NCBI GenBank assembly: GCA_001931535.1
Contig: CP016211.1
Location: 15,267,501 to 15,331,500, forward strand
DNA: 64,000 bases
Direction: 5' to 3'
Origin: Minicystis rosea
GTDB taxonomy: Bacteria; Myxococcota_A; Polyangia; Polyangiales; Polyangiaceae
How positions within the stretch are numbered: position 1 is the stretch's first letter; each line of letters opens with the position of its first letter. A model generated the notes under the pieces. That model did not search any database. It saw only the letters and a program-made list of their open reading frames with translations, and was not told the DNA's origin. Made by a program: the position numbers and the translations under genes. This document shows, piece after piece, positions 25,044-34,170 of this stretch.

Positions 25044-25715
25044 TCAGCCGATGTGCCGGCGCAGGAACACGAGCGTGCGCTCCCGCGCGAGGGCCGCGCT
25101 CGCGGGCTCGAAGTCGGCGCGCTCGGTGCAATTGAACCCGTGCCCGGCCGCGTAGACGTGGATCTCCGCCGCCGGATTGGCGGCGGCGATCGCGGCCCGA
25201 TCGGCGGCGGAGATGAGCGCGTCCTTCTCGCCGAAATGCATGAGCACGGGGGCCTTCGGCCTCTCGTCGACGAACTGGATGATCTGACCGCCGTAATACG
25301 AAATCGCACAATCGATCTTCGAGCGGCACGCCATGAGGAACGACAGCGATCCTCCCCAGCAGAAGCCCATCGTCGCCACGCGTCCGAGAGGTCGGAGCGT
25401 GGCCGCGGCGGCCTCGAGATCGAGGATGGGCGCCTCCCAGCCGAGGCCGGTGCGGAGCGCGCGTCCCTCCTGCGTGCCTTCGGGCGTGTAGCCGAGCTCC
25501 ACGTGCGGGCGCGCTCGATCGAAGAGCGCCGGCGCGAGGGTGACGTAACCCTCGCGCGCGTACTCCGCGCAGATGGAGCGGATGTGGCCGTTCACGCCGA
25601 AGATCTCTTGGATGATCACGACCCCGCCGCGCGCCGCGCCGCTCGGCTCGACGCGGTAGGCGTCGAGCTCGTGACCATCACGGGCCGCGAGCTTCACCCA
25701 CGCGCCGGCGCTCAC
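25044..25715 (-). CDS. Dienelactone hydrolase family protein
   Basis: A 223-residue alpha/beta hydrolase from GTG 25715, whose start overlaps the upstream DUF427 stop by four bases (GTGA). Catalytic triad candidates: Cys in G-F-C-W-G-G (nucleophile elbow, Cys in place of Ser as in DLH), Asp in G-E-K-D-A-L, and His in A-G-H-G-F-N. The early E in I-I-Q-E-I-F-G-V-N is the conserved Glu that controls the Cys in this family. Hydrolyses dienelactones or related esters in the cytoplasm; the substrate here is not known. Confidence 0.88.
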   Translation of the reverse strand: MSAGAWVKLAARDGHELDAYRVEPSGAARGGVVIIQEIFGVNGHIRSICAEYAREGYVTLAPALFDRARPHVELGYTPEGTQEGRALRTGLGWEAPILDLEAAAATLRPLGRVATMGFCWGGSLSFLMACRSKIDCAISYYGGQIIQFVDERPKAPVLMHFGEKDALISAADRAAIAAANPAAEIHVYAAGHGFNCTERADFEPASAALARERTLVFLRRHIG

Positions 25716-25996
25716 CGCTCCACCTGCACGCCTTTCCAGAACGCCACGTGGCCCTTGATGTTGGCCGCGGCCGGCTTCGGATCCGGGTAGTACCAGGCCG
25801 CGTCCTTGTTCACTTCGCCGTTCGCGACGACGTCGTAGTAGCTCGCCGTCCCTTTCCACGCGCAGTGGGTGTGCGTGTCGCTCGCGCGGAGCTTGTCCTG
25901 ATGGATGGCTTCCTTCGGGAAGTACACGTTCCCTTCGACCACCTCGAAGCGATCACTCTCGGCCAGAACCACGCCGTTCCACGTTGCCTTCGCCAT
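25712..25996 (-). CDS. DUF427 family protein
   Basis: A 94-residue protein with the DUF427 pattern: W-N-G-V-V-L-A-E-S, Y-F-P-K-E, H-C-A-W-K-G-T-A-S-Y-Y, and A-A-W-Y-Y-P-D-P. Function of the family is unknown; small beta-rich fold. First gene of a two-gene unit with the dienelactone hydrolase. Confidence 0.88.
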   Translation of the reverse strand: MAKATWNGVVLAESDRFEVVEGNVYFPKEAIHQDKLRASDTHTHCAWKGTASYYDVVANGEVNKDAAWYYPDPKPAAANIKGHVAFWKGVQVER

Positions 25997-26068
25997 GATG
26001 GACCTCGGGAGAGCAATTGAATCGCGGAGAACGGGAGCGCCAGACGCGCCAGCGCTCCCGTCTGCTCG

Positions 26069-27454
26069 TCAGCGCGCGGCCCGCGCGCGGAGCGTGGCGT
26101 CGAGGCCGCCGGGCACGAAGTCGGTGCCCTTTTGCACGCGATCGTTCCACGTCTCGGCCGGCTTGCCGGACGGCTCTTCGCGCATGGTGATGCACCCGGC
26201 CACCGGGCACACCAGCGCGCAGAGGTTGCAGCCGACGCACTCCTCTTCATCGATGAACGGCACCCGCGCGCCCGGGGCTCCGCCCTTGGCGACGACCGCG
26301 CGATCGGGCACGTGCTTCGGGATGTGGATGTGCCCGGCGGCGCGCGCCTCGGCCTCGCTGCGGCCGGGGATGTGGATGCATTGGTGCGCGCCATCCATGC
26401 AGGCCACGTAACAGAGCTGGCAGCCGATGCACTTGTCGGGGCTGATGTCGGCGATGACGCGGAACGAGAGATCGAGGTCGCCCCACTCTTGGTATTGCGG
26501 CACGGCCTTGCCACGCAGCTCGGAGACGCTCTTCATCCCGCGCGAGTCGAGGAAGTCGGAGAGGCCTTCGATCATGTCCTCCACGATGCGGTAGCCGTAG
26601 TGCATCACCGCGGTGCACACCTGCACGCTCGTCGATCCGAGCGCGATGAACTCGGCCGCGTCGCGCCAGTTGGAGATGCCGCCGATGCCCGAGATGGGGA
26701 GCTTGTTGATTTGCGGATGACGTGAGAGCTGGCTCAACAGATGGAGCGCGATGGGCTTCACCGCGGGGCCGCAGTAGCCGCCGTTGGTCGAGGCGCCGCC
26801 GACGCGCGGGAGCGGGACCATGCTGTCGAGATCGACGCCCACGATCGACTTGATGGTGTTGATGAGCGAGATGGCGTGCGCGCCCGAGCGGAGCACCGCC
26901 TCGCCCGGCTCGGTGATGTCGCCGATGTTGGGCGTGAGCTTGACGATCACCGGCGTCTTCGCGAACTCGACCGCCCAGCGCGCGATCTCTTCGAGCACCT
27001 TGGGCTCGTTGCCCACGGCCGATCCCATGCCGCGCTCGCACATCCCGTGCGGGCAGCCGAAGTTCAGCTCCAGGCCATCGGCGCCGGCGTCCTCCGCCTT
27101 CTGGATGATCTCGCGCCACTCCTCCTTGGTCTCCACCATCAACGAGGCGATGACGGTGTGCTTCGGGTAGCGGCGCTTCACCTCGCGGATCTCGCGGAGG
27201 TTCACCTCGAGCGGGCGATCGGTGATGAGCTCGATGTTGTTGAGGCCCATCATGCGCGTGTTGCCGTAGTCGATGCCGCCGAAGCGGCTCGACACGTTGA
27301 CGATGGGGTTGCCCAGCGTCTTCCACACCGCGCCGCCCCAGCCGGCGTCGAAGGCGCGCATCACTTGATCGCCGGTGTTCGCGGGCGGCGCCGAGGCCAG
27401 CCAGAACGGGTTCGGCGACTTGATCCCACAGAAATCGATGGAGAGGTCGGCCAT
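26069..27454 (-). CDS. preA: NAD-dependent dihydropyrimidine dehydrogenase, subunit PreA
   Basis: A 461-residue protein from ATG 27454 (M-A-D-L-S-I-D-F-C-G-I). The FMN-binding TIM barrel (about 1-310) has P-F-W-L-A-S-A-P-P and the substrate loop N-F-G-C-P-H-G-M. The C-terminus carries two 4Fe-4S motifs, C-I-G-C-Q-L-C-Y-V-A-C and C-V-G-C-N-L-C-A-L-V-C-P. With PreT it reduces uracil/thymine to the dihydro form, or the reverse, in the first step of reductive pyrimidine degradation. It follows preT with a 2-nt gap, so one operon. Confidence 0.92.
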   Translation of the reverse strand: MADLSIDFCGIKSPNPFWLASAPPANTGDQVMRAFDAGWGGAVWKTLGNPIVNVSSRFGGIDYGNTRMMGLNNIELITDRPLEVNLREIREVKRRYPKHTVIASLMVETKEEWREIIQKAEDAGADGLELNFGCPHGMCERGMGSAVGNEPKVLEEIARWAVEFAKTPVIVKLTPNIGDITEPGEAVLRSGAHAISLINTIKSIVGVDLDSMVPLPRVGGASTNGGYCGPAVKPIALHLLSQLSRHPQINKLPISGIGGISNWRDAAEFIALGSTSVQVCTAVMHYGYRIVEDMIEGLSDFLDSRGMKSVSELRGKAVPQYQEWGDLDLSFRVIADISPDKCIGCQLCYVACMDGAHQCIHIPGRSEAEARAAGHIHIPKHVPDRAVVAKGGAPGARVPFIDEEECVGCNLCALVCPVAGCITMREEPSGKPAETWNDRVQKGTDFVPGGLDATLRARAAR

Positions 27455-27456
27455 GA

Positions 27457-28815
27457 TTACTTCGCTCCCTCGGAGAACGCCGCGCACATCGCCTGCACGG
27501 CCACCTTCGCCTCTGCCACCGCGTTGACCACTTCTTTCCCGCCGTTTACGCAGTCGCCGCCGCTGTAGACCTTGTCGTTGCCCGTGCGGTGCGTCGCCTT
27601 GTCGACCACGACGCGGCCCTTGCCGTCGAGCGAAACACCCGGGAAAGCCTGCGCCACCTGCGTGGCCCGGTTCTGTCCGATGGCGACCACGATCAGATCC
27701 GCGGGCAGATCCTCTTCGCTGCCCTCGATGCGCTTGCCGTCCTTGGCGGGCGCGACGCGGAGGCCGACGAGCCGCTCCCCGTCGCGCAGCACGGCGATGG
27801 GCACGCGGTTTTCGATCATGCGCGCGCCGTCGATGCGCGCGCCTTCGAGCTCGTGCGCATAGCCGGGCATCTCGGCACGGCTGCGCCGGTAGACCATGGC
27901 GGTGTCGACTCCGAGCAACGGCAGCTCGTGGAGCGCGTCGAGCGCCGTGTTGCCGCCGCCCACCACGAGCGCGCGCTTCACGCCTTCGAGCGTCAGCGTG
28001 GTATCGGCCTTGAGCCGCTCGATGAACGCGGTCGCGCCCACCACGCCCGGGCCCTCTTCGCCGGGCACGCCCAACGTCGAGTCGGAGCCGAGCCCGAGCC
28101 CGAGGAAGACCGCGTCGTATTCACGCAGCAGATCGGACGCCGAGATCTGCCCCGCGCCCGCTTCGCCGGCGACGATCTCGACGCCCGTGCGGATCTCGAT
28201 GCGACCTTGGCCGAGCTCGAGCACCCACGCGATCTCGTCGAGCGCGCCTTGGCCCTTCATCTTGTACGGCGCGATGCCCAACGTATTGAGGCCGCCGGGG
28301 ATGCTCTTCCGCTCGAAGATCACCGAGCGATGCCCCTCGAGCGCGAGCCAGCCCGCCGCCGCGATCGACGCGGGGCCCGCGCCCACGAGCGCCACCTTGC
28401 GGCCCGTCTCGGGCTTCGGCGCGAAGAGATCGCGCTTCTGTTTCAGCGCCTCGTTGACCGCATAGTGCTGGAGCCGCCCGATCTTGATCGGCTCGCGCTC
28501 CCACTCGTTGTAGACGCACGCGCCGGCGCAGAGCACCTCGACCGGACAGACCTGCCCGCACGACTCGCCGAGCAGGTTCGCCGTGAGGATGGTGCGGGCC
28601 GCGCCCTTCACGTTGCCCGTTCCGATCTTGCGGATGAAGGTGGGGATGTCGATCGCCGTCGGGCACGCCTTGATGCACGGCGCGTCCACGCAATAAAGAC
28701 AGCGATTGGCTTCGGCGATGGCCTCGGATTCGTCGAAGAGCGGTTTCTTGTCCTCGAATCGCTCCTCGAGACGGCCTGCGGGGAGCCGCAACAGATCAGG
28801 AGAACGTGAGTCCAT
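27457..28815 (-). CDS. preT: Dihydropyrimidine dehydrogenase, subunit PreT
   Basis: A 452-residue FAD/NAD(P) oxidoreductase from ATG 28815. The N-terminus has the Fe-S-binding Cys set of the glutamate synthase small-chain/PreT family (C-L-Y-C-V-D-A-P-C-I-K-A-C-P and G-E-S-C-G-Q-V-C-P ... C-A-G-A-C), then the FAD fingerprint V-G-A-G-P-A-S-I-A-A-A, the NAD-binding V-V-G-G-G-N-T-A-L-D, and late Y-S-G-G-D-C-V-N-G-G. Supplies electrons from NAD(P)H to PreA. The pairing with preA distinguishes it from GltD. Confidence 0.9.
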   Translation of the reverse strand: MDSRSPDLLRLPAGRLEERFEDKKPLFDESEAIAEANRCLYCVDAPCIKACPTAIDIPTFIRKIGTGNVKGAARTILTANLLGESCGQVCPVEVLCAGACVYNEWEREPIKIGRLQHYAVNEALKQKRDLFAPKPETGRKVALVGAGPASIAAAGWLALEGHRSVIFERKSIPGGLNTLGIAPYKMKGQGALDEIAWVLELGQGRIEIRTGVEIVAGEAGAGQISASDLLREYDAVFLGLGLGSDSTLGVPGEEGPGVVGATAFIERLKADTTLTLEGVKRALVVGGGNTALDALHELPLLGVDTAMVYRRSRAEMPGYAHELEGARIDGARMIENRVPIAVLRDGERLVGLRVAPAKDGKRIEGSEEDLPADLIVVAIGQNRATQVAQAFPGVSLDGKGRVVVDKATHRTGNDKVYSGGDCVNGGKEVVNAVAEAKVAVQAMCAAFSEGAK

Positions 28816-28967
28816 CAATCGTCACCTCGGCGAGAAGATCACACCGTACCGCGACCGTCCATGCATGGGCGAAGTTCGAGCATGCCGGGCTCGCTCCCCC
28901 GCGCGGTGACACGACGAGGCGAACGAGCCCGACGCACGCCGCCTCGCCATGACCACTCACGCAATCC

Positions 28968-29049
28968 GCCTGTTTCCATAGGGTGCGCTTCGAATCGTCG
29001 GTGGCCCCGTCGGGCTCGCCGGCGTCGGAGCGCTCGCGAAGAAACAGGC
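28968..29049. other. 9-bp inverted repeat near the end of the amidase gene
   Basis: GCCTGTTTC at 28968-28976 and GAAACAGGC at 29041-29049, 14 bp beyond the amidase stop on the minus strand, within the 247-bp gap before preT. May be a terminator-like structure or an operator pair; the 64-bp spacing is long for a simple terminator. Confidence 0.3.
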
Positions 29050-29062
29050 TACGAGCCCTGGA

Positions 29063-29935
29063 TCAAGGGAGCTGCTTGACCATGTCCTCGTACGTGTCGG
29101 GGCGGCGATCGCGGTAGAACTGCCACGTCCTCCGCACCTCCTCGATCACGTCGAGGTTCATCTCGGCGACGACGAGCTCGTCCTTATCCTCGCTGCCGAC
29201 GGCCAGGAAATTCCCGCGCGGATCGCAGAAGTAGCTGGTCCCGTAGAACTTGCCGATGTTCCACGGCGCCTCGGTCCCCACGCGGTTCGACGCCGCGATG
29301 TAGTAGCCGTTGGCGACGGCGTGGGCCGGCTGCTCGAGCTTCCACAGATACTGTGAGAGGCCGGCGACCGTGGCCGACGGGTTGAACACGATCTCGGCGC
29401 CGTGCAGCCCGAGCAGGCGTGCGCCCTCGGGGAAATGCCGGTCGTAACAGATGTAGACACCGATCTTGGCGTACCGCGTTTGGAACGTGGGATAGCCGAG
29501 GTTGCCCGGCTTGAAGAAATACTTCTCCCAGAAGCCGTTGGTCTGGGGAATGTGGTTCTTCCGGTACTTGCCGAGGTACGTGCCGTCGGCGTCGACGACG
29601 GCCGCGGTGTTGTAATAGACGCCGGCCATCTCCCGCTCGTAGATGGGGATGACCATCGCCATCTGGTACTTCTTCGCGTACTCGCTGAGGCGGGTGACCG
29701 TGGGGCCTTGGATGTCCTCCGCGAGGTCGCACCACTTCGAGTCCTGCGAGGGACAGAAGTAAGGGCCGTTGAAGACCTCTTGCAGACAGAGGATCTGCAC
29801 GCCCTTCTTGCCGGCCTCCTCGATGTACGGGAGGTGCTTTTCGAACATCGCGTCGCGCACGGCCGCGACCGAGGCGTTGGGGTCGTTGAGCGGGTTGCTG
29901 CACTGGATGAGACCGCCGATGACTTTGCGTGCCAT
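29063..29935 (-). CDS. Nitrilase-superfamily amidase, beta-ureidopropionase-like
   Basis: A 290-residue C-N hydrolase with the full Glu-Lys-Cys triad: E53 (L-Q-E-V-F-N-G-P-Y-F), K126 (Y-R-K-N-H-I-P) and C163 (I-C-Y-D-R-H-F-P-E-G). The C-Y-D-R-H-F-P-E-G and E-V-F-N-G-P-Y-F blocks match beta-ureidopropionases / N-carbamoyl-beta-alanine amidohydrolases more closely than N-carbamoylputrescine amidases. It would cleave N-carbamoyl-beta-alanine (or the beta-aminoisobutyrate analogue) to CO2, ammonia and the amino acid, the third step after PreTA. Neighbouring preTA and mmsA support this. Confidence 0.87.
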   Translation of the reverse strand: MARKVIGGLIQCSNPLNDPNASVAAVRDAMFEKHLPYIEEAGKKGVQILCLQEVFNGPYFCPSQDSKWCDLAEDIQGPTVTRLSEYAKKYQMAMVIPIYEREMAGVYYNTAAVVDADGTYLGKYRKNHIPQTNGFWEKYFFKPGNLGYPTFQTRYAKIGVYICYDRHFPEGARLLGLHGAEIVFNPSATVAGLSQYLWKLEQPAHAVANGYYIAASNRVGTEAPWNIGKFYGTSYFCDPRGNFLAVGSEDKDELVVAEMNLDVIEEVRRTWQFYRDRRPDTYEDMVKQLP

Positions 29936-30213
29936 ATGTTCCTCTCGCTCTCGCGGCGTGTGACTGCGCGGATTGCGTATCTCGATACGACCGATGTCAG
30001 GCCCGAACGGGTGTGCCCACGATCCGATCCGAGCGGCGGGGCCCGTGTCCCCACCACGTGGCTCCGTCTGCGTTCACGATCCGGCGGCGCGTGCTCGGAA
30101 CGCCGAAGAGAAGAGGACCGCAAGGGCCGAGAGATCGCAAGCAGACTCGTCGTCTCTTGCTCGCGCTCGGCGCTTCCAGCGGACCTCTTCTCGTTCGAGG
30201 CTCACGCACCGCT

Positions 30214-31662
30214 TCAGAACCAGCGCGTGATGACGATCTTGCGCTCGGTGTAGAAGTCGACGCCCGTGCCGCCGTGCGCCTTGGTGTCGCCGAACATGCT
30301 GCCCTTCTGCCCGCCGAAGGGGAACATGGCCATGGGCGCGGCGACGCCGATGTTGACGCCCACCATGCCGGCCTGGATGCGGAGCTGGAACTCGCGCGCG
30401 GCCTTGCCGTTCGAGGTGTAGATCGAGGCCGCGTTGCCGTACTCGCTGGCGTTGGCGATGGCGATGGCCTCGTCGAGATCCTTCGCCTTCATGATGCAGA
30501 GCACCGGCCCGAAGATCTCCTCCGTGGCGATGGTCATGCCGGGCTTCACGTCGTCGAACACCGTGGGCCCGACCCAGTAGCCGTTCGGGTAACCGTCGAC
30601 CTTGGCGCCGCGGCCGTCGATGAGGAGCTTCGCGCCCTCGGCGACGCCCTTGTCGATGTACGCGAGCACGCGATCGCGGTGCGCCGCCGAGATCACCGGG
30701 CCCATGGTGACGCCGGGCTTGCTGCCGTCGCCGAGCACCACGGCCTTGGCCGCCGCGAGGATGCCTTCGCGCACGCGCTCGTACGCCGAGCCCACCGCGA
30801 CCACGACGGACGCCGCGAGACAGCGCTGGCCGGAACAGCCGTAGGCCGACTCGGCCGCGTTGGCGATGGCCTTGTCCATCTCCGCGTCGGGGAGGATGGT
30901 GACGAAGTTCTTCGCGCCGCCGAGCGCCTGCACGCGCTTGCCGGTGTCCGCGCCCGCGCGATAGACGTGCTTGGCCACGGTGCTCGATCCGACGAAGGAG
31001 ATGCCCTGGATCTGCTTGTGCGCGCAGATGGCGTTGACCACGTCGCGACCGCCGTTGACGAGGTTCACCACGCCGGGCGGCAAACCGATCTTCTCGATGA
31101 GCTGGAAGATGCGCTCCTGCGAGAGCGGCACCTGCTCCGAGGGCTTGAGCACGAAGGTGTTGCCCGTGGCGATGGCGTACGGGAGAAACCAGAGCGGCAC
31201 CATCGGCGGGAAATTGAAGGGCGTGATGGCCGCGAACACGCCCATGGGCTGGCGGATGGTCTGGCTGTCGATGCCCGTGGCCACGTCGGTGAGGCTCTGC
31301 CCCATCATCAACGTGGGGATGCCGGCGGCGTGCTCGACGTTCTCGATGCCGCGGCCGAAGTCGTTGCGCGACTCGGCCAGCGTCTTGCCGTGCTCGCTCG
31401 TGCAGATGGCGGCGACCTCTTCCTTGTGCTCGTCGAAGAGCGCCTTGAGCTTGAAGAGGTAGCGCGCTCGCTGCACCGGCGGCGTGGCGCTCCACGCGGG
31501 AAACGCAGCCTGCGCCGCTTGCACCGCGGCGTCGACGTCACCGGCTGTCGAGAGCGGCACTTGGGCCTGCGTCTCCCCCGTGGCCGGGTTCTTCACGTCG
31601 AGGAGCGTGGTGCCGGACGACTTGGTCCAGGCGCCGTTGATGTAGTTCTGGAGCACGCGCAT
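30214..31662 (-). CDS. mmsA: CoA-acylating (methyl)malonate-semialdehyde dehydrogenase
   Basis: A 482-residue aldehyde dehydrogenase. Catalytic C281 is in G-Q-R-C-L-A; the general-base Glu of ordinary ALDHs is replaced in Q-A-L-G-G-A-K-N-F, the hallmark of CoA-dependent MMSDH. P-M-G-V-F-A-A-I-T-P-F-N-F-P and V-L-K-P-S-E-Q are also typical. Converts malonate or methylmalonate semialdehyde with CoA and NAD to acetyl- or propionyl-CoA. It serves valine/inositol breakdown and the end of uracil/thymine breakdown; its position beside the pyrimidine genes favours the latter. The gap 29936-30213 before the amidase gene shows no gene. Confidence 0.92.
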   Translation of the reverse strand: MRVLQNYINGAWTKSSGTTLLDVKNPATGETQAQVPLSTAGDVDAAVQAAQAAFPAWSATPPVQRARYLFKLKALFDEHKEEVAAICTSEHGKTLAESRNDFGRGIENVEHAAGIPTLMMGQSLTDVATGIDSQTIRQPMGVFAAITPFNFPPMVPLWFLPYAIATGNTFVLKPSEQVPLSQERIFQLIEKIGLPPGVVNLVNGGRDVVNAICAHKQIQGISFVGSSTVAKHVYRAGADTGKRVQALGGAKNFVTILPDAEMDKAIANAAESAYGCSGQRCLAASVVVAVGSAYERVREGILAAAKAVVLGDGSKPGVTMGPVISAAHRDRVLAYIDKGVAEGAKLLIDGRGAKVDGYPNGYWVGPTVFDDVKPGMTIATEEIFGPVLCIMKAKDLDEAIAIANASEYGNAASIYTSNGKAAREFQLRIQAGMVGVNIGVAAPMAMFPFGGQKGSMFGDTKAHGGTGVDFYTERKIVITRWF

Positions 31663-31994
31663 CGTCGAAATGCCTCCCGCAACAGAGCGGACGATGCCGG
31701 GGAAGGCATGGATCGATGACGCCCCATCCCCACCCGGAACATCGAATGAAACTGCGATGATACGGCTACACGGCCTGCCTATGGTGTCAAGGCCCGTGTC
31801 CCGTAGGGCCGAGCCCGATCGTTCGTCGACGCGCTGCGGTGTGATGCATCGGCGCGCGCATCACGATCGTTCATCGACGCGCTGCGGTGTGATGCACGCG
31901 CGCGTAGCTGGTTCATCCGGCCCCAACGTGATCGGGGCTGCACGGCGCATCCGTGTGACGCGACGTGATCACGCCATCGGCTATCCTCCCGCGC
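31663..31994. other. Intergenic region between mmsA and cstA
   Basis: 332 bp between divergent genes, expected to contain both promoters. The notable content is the 33-bp direct repeat at 31816-31896. No start-to-stop coding signal or RNA gene is visible. Confidence 0.4.
31816..31896. repeat. 33-bp direct repeat upstream of cstA
   Basis: Bases 31816-31848 and 31864-31896 match at 32 of 33 positions, 48 bp centre to centre, with a short palindromic core (CGTCGACG in copy 1, CATCGACG in copy 2). Placed 99-179 bp before the cstA start. Two copies in a divergent promoter region suggest paired binding sites for a regulator, or a small duplication. Confidence 0.55.
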
Positions 31995-34085
31995 ATGCAT
32001 GCCCTCTGGTGGATGCTCACGGCGCTCGCGGTCCTATCGATCGCCTATCGCTATTATTCGGCCTTCATCGCGGCCAAGGTCTTGGCGCTCGACGATGCGC
32101 GCGCGACGCCCGCGCACACGCGCCGCGATGGATCGAACTATCACCCCACGAACAAGTGGGTCCTCTTCGGGCATCACTTCGCCGCCATCTCCGGTGCCGG
32201 GCCGCTCATCGGGCCCGTGCTCGCCGCGCAGTTCGGCTTCTTCCCGGGTTACTCGTGGATCCTCTTCGGCGTCGTGCTCGGCGGCGCGGTGCAGGACTTC
32301 GTGATCCTCGTCGCCTCTGTCCGCCGCGGCGGCCGCTCGCTCGCCGAGATCGCGCGTGACGAGCTCGGGCCCTTCTTCGGCTTGGTCACCGCGATCGCGA
32401 TTCTCTTCATCGTGGTGGTCGCGCTCGCGGGCCTCGGCCGCGTCGTCGTCGAAGCGCTCGCCGAGTCCGCGTGGGGCGTGTTCACCATCGGGCTCTCGAT
32501 CCCCATCGCCCTCGCCATGGGCCTCTACATCTACCCGGTGAAGAAGGGCAGCGCCGAGGGCATCCGCGCGGCCACCATCGCGGGGGTCGCGGCGCTCCTG
32601 ATCGCGCTCGTCGCGGGCAAGTCCGTGGCCGATGGGCCGCTCGGCGAGACGCTCCGCCTCTCGCGCACGTCGCTCACCGTCGCCATCGCGGCCTATGGAT
32701 TCCTCGCCAGCGTGCTCCCGGTGTGGATGCTCCTCTGCCCGCGCGACTACCTGTCGAGCTACATGAAGATCGGCACCATCTTTCTGCTCGTGGTGGGGAT
32801 CATCGTGGTGAACCCGCTCGTGCAGATGCCGCTCGTGAACCAGCTCGGGCCGAAGACGGTCACCGTCGGCGCCGACACGTTCGGGCGCGTGGTGCCGGGC
32901 TCGCTCTATCCCTTCGTGTTCATCACCATCGCGTGCGGCGCCATCAGCGGCTTCCATGCGCTCGTCTCCAGCGGCACCACGCCGAAGATGGTCGATCGCG
33001 AGCGCGACTGTCGCTCCATCGGCTACGGCGCGATGCTCATGGAAGGGCTCGTCGGCGTCACCGCGCTGGTCGCGGCCTCGTGCCTACCGCCCTCGGATTA
33101 CTTCGCGATCAACACCGATCCCAAGATCGCCATCGTCGCGCCCGCCGGCGGTCATGGCCTCGCGCGCACGCCGGAGGAGCTGTCGCAGCTCGACGCGCCG
33201 GGCGTGCTCACCGAAAAGGATCGCAAGGATCTCGGGCTCGCGGCCGGACAGCCGGCGTCGAGCCTGGCGCGGCCGGGCGCGGTCATCAAAGCGTCGTCCG
33301 CGCTCCACCTCTCCAACAAGGCGCTCCACGCGCTCGGCTACGACGTCGATCCCAAGGCCCCGCACGCGACCTCGCTGGGCGAGGCGGACTTCCTGCGCAT
33401 GGGGATCAAGGTCACCGATCTGCCGTCGCTCTCGCAGGGAGCGAACGAGGTCGTGGCCGCGCGCACGGGCGGCGCGGTCAGCTTGGCCATCAGCATCGCG
33501 CGCGTCTTCTCCGGGTTGCCGGGGATGAAGACGCTGCTCGCCTATTGGTACCACTTCGCCATCATGTTCGAGGCGCTGTTCGTGCTCACCACGATCGACA
33601 CGGGCACGCGCATCGGACGGTTCCTCGTGCAGGAGCTCGTGGGGCGCGCGTGGCCCAAGTTCGGCGAGACGAGCTGGCTCCCGGGCTCGCTGATCTCGAC
33701 GGCCTTCATCGTGGGCGGTTGGTCCTACTTCATCCTCACGGGGTCGATCGCCACCATCTGGCCCATGTTCGGCGTGGCCAACCAGCTGCTGGCGTCGGCC
33801 GCGCTTTGTGTGGGGACGACCATCATCCTCCGGGAATCGAAGCGGAAATCGTATGCGCTCATCACGCTCCTGCCGCTCGCGTTCGTGGGTACCACCACAA
33901 TCGTCGCTGGAATCGAGCACATCCGCGCGCTTTGGCGGGAGAGCCCGACCATCTGGCAGATGAACCTCGTGGTCACGGCTACGCTCCTCGGCTGCATCGC
34001 GTTGATCGTCGGCGGCAGCGTGCGCCGCTGGATCTCGCCGCTTCCGCCCACGATCGCCTCTGCGCCGGCCCGCGAAGGCGCGTGA
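31995..34085 (+). CDS. cstA: CstA-family carbon starvation protein (pyruvate/peptide transporter)
   Basis: A 696-residue polytopic inner-membrane protein from ATG 31995 (M-H-A-L-W-W-M-L). Family marks: Y-R-Y-Y-S-A-F-I-A-A-K-V-L, N-K-W-V-L-F-G-H-H-F-A-A-I-S-G-A-G-P-L-I-G-P, G-A-V-Q-D-F, P-V-W-M-L-L-C-P-R-D-Y-L-S, and S-S-G-T-T-P-K-M. About 15-17 hydrophobic segments, with a soluble loop of about 120 residues near 390-500. CstA/BtsT proteins import pyruvate and perhaps peptides during carbon limitation. Divergent from mmsA. Confidence 0.95.
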   Translation: MHALWWMLTALAVLSIAYRYYSAFIAAKVLALDDARATPAHTRRDGSNYHPTNKWVLFGHHFAAISGAGPLIGPVLAAQFGFFPGYSWILFGVVLGGAVQDFVILVASVRRGGRSLAEIARDELGPFFGLVTAIAILFIVVVALAGLGRVVVEALAESAWGVFTIGLSIPIALAMGLYIYPVKKGSAEGIRAATIAGVAALLIALVAGKSVADGPLGETLRLSRTSLTVAIAAYGFLASVLPVWMLLCPRDYLSSYMKIGTIFLLVVGIIVVNPLVQMPLVNQLGPKTVTVGADTFGRVVPGSLYPFVFITIACGAISGFHALVSSGTTPKMVDRERDCRSIGYGAMLMEGLVGVTALVAASCLPPSDYFAINTDPKIAIVAPAGGHGLARTPEELSQLDAPGVLTEKDRKDLGLAAGQPASSLARPGAVIKASSALHLSNKALHALGYDVDPKAPHATSLGEADFLRMGIKVTDLPSLSQGANEVVAARTGGAVSLAISIARVFSGLPGMKTLLAYWYHFAIMFEALFVLTTIDTGTRIGRFLVQELVGRAWPKFGETSWLPGSLISTAFIVGGWSYFILTGSIATIWPMFGVANQLLASAALCVGTTIILRESKRKSYALITLLPLAFVGTTTIVAGIEHIRALWRESPTIWQMNLVVTATLLGCIALIVGGSVRRWISPLPPTIASAPAREGA

Positions 34086-34170
34086 AGACCGTCCAAGGTG
34101 GTCGCTGCAGCGTCCAGCGTCGAGCGTCTTCCAGCGGAGGCGCTCGACGTGATACGCACGTTGGGGTCGC

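Noticed and set aside
28961..29010. tRNA T-loop-like GCTTCGAATCG
   Set aside because: No acceptor stem, anticodon arm or CCA-proximal pairing around it.
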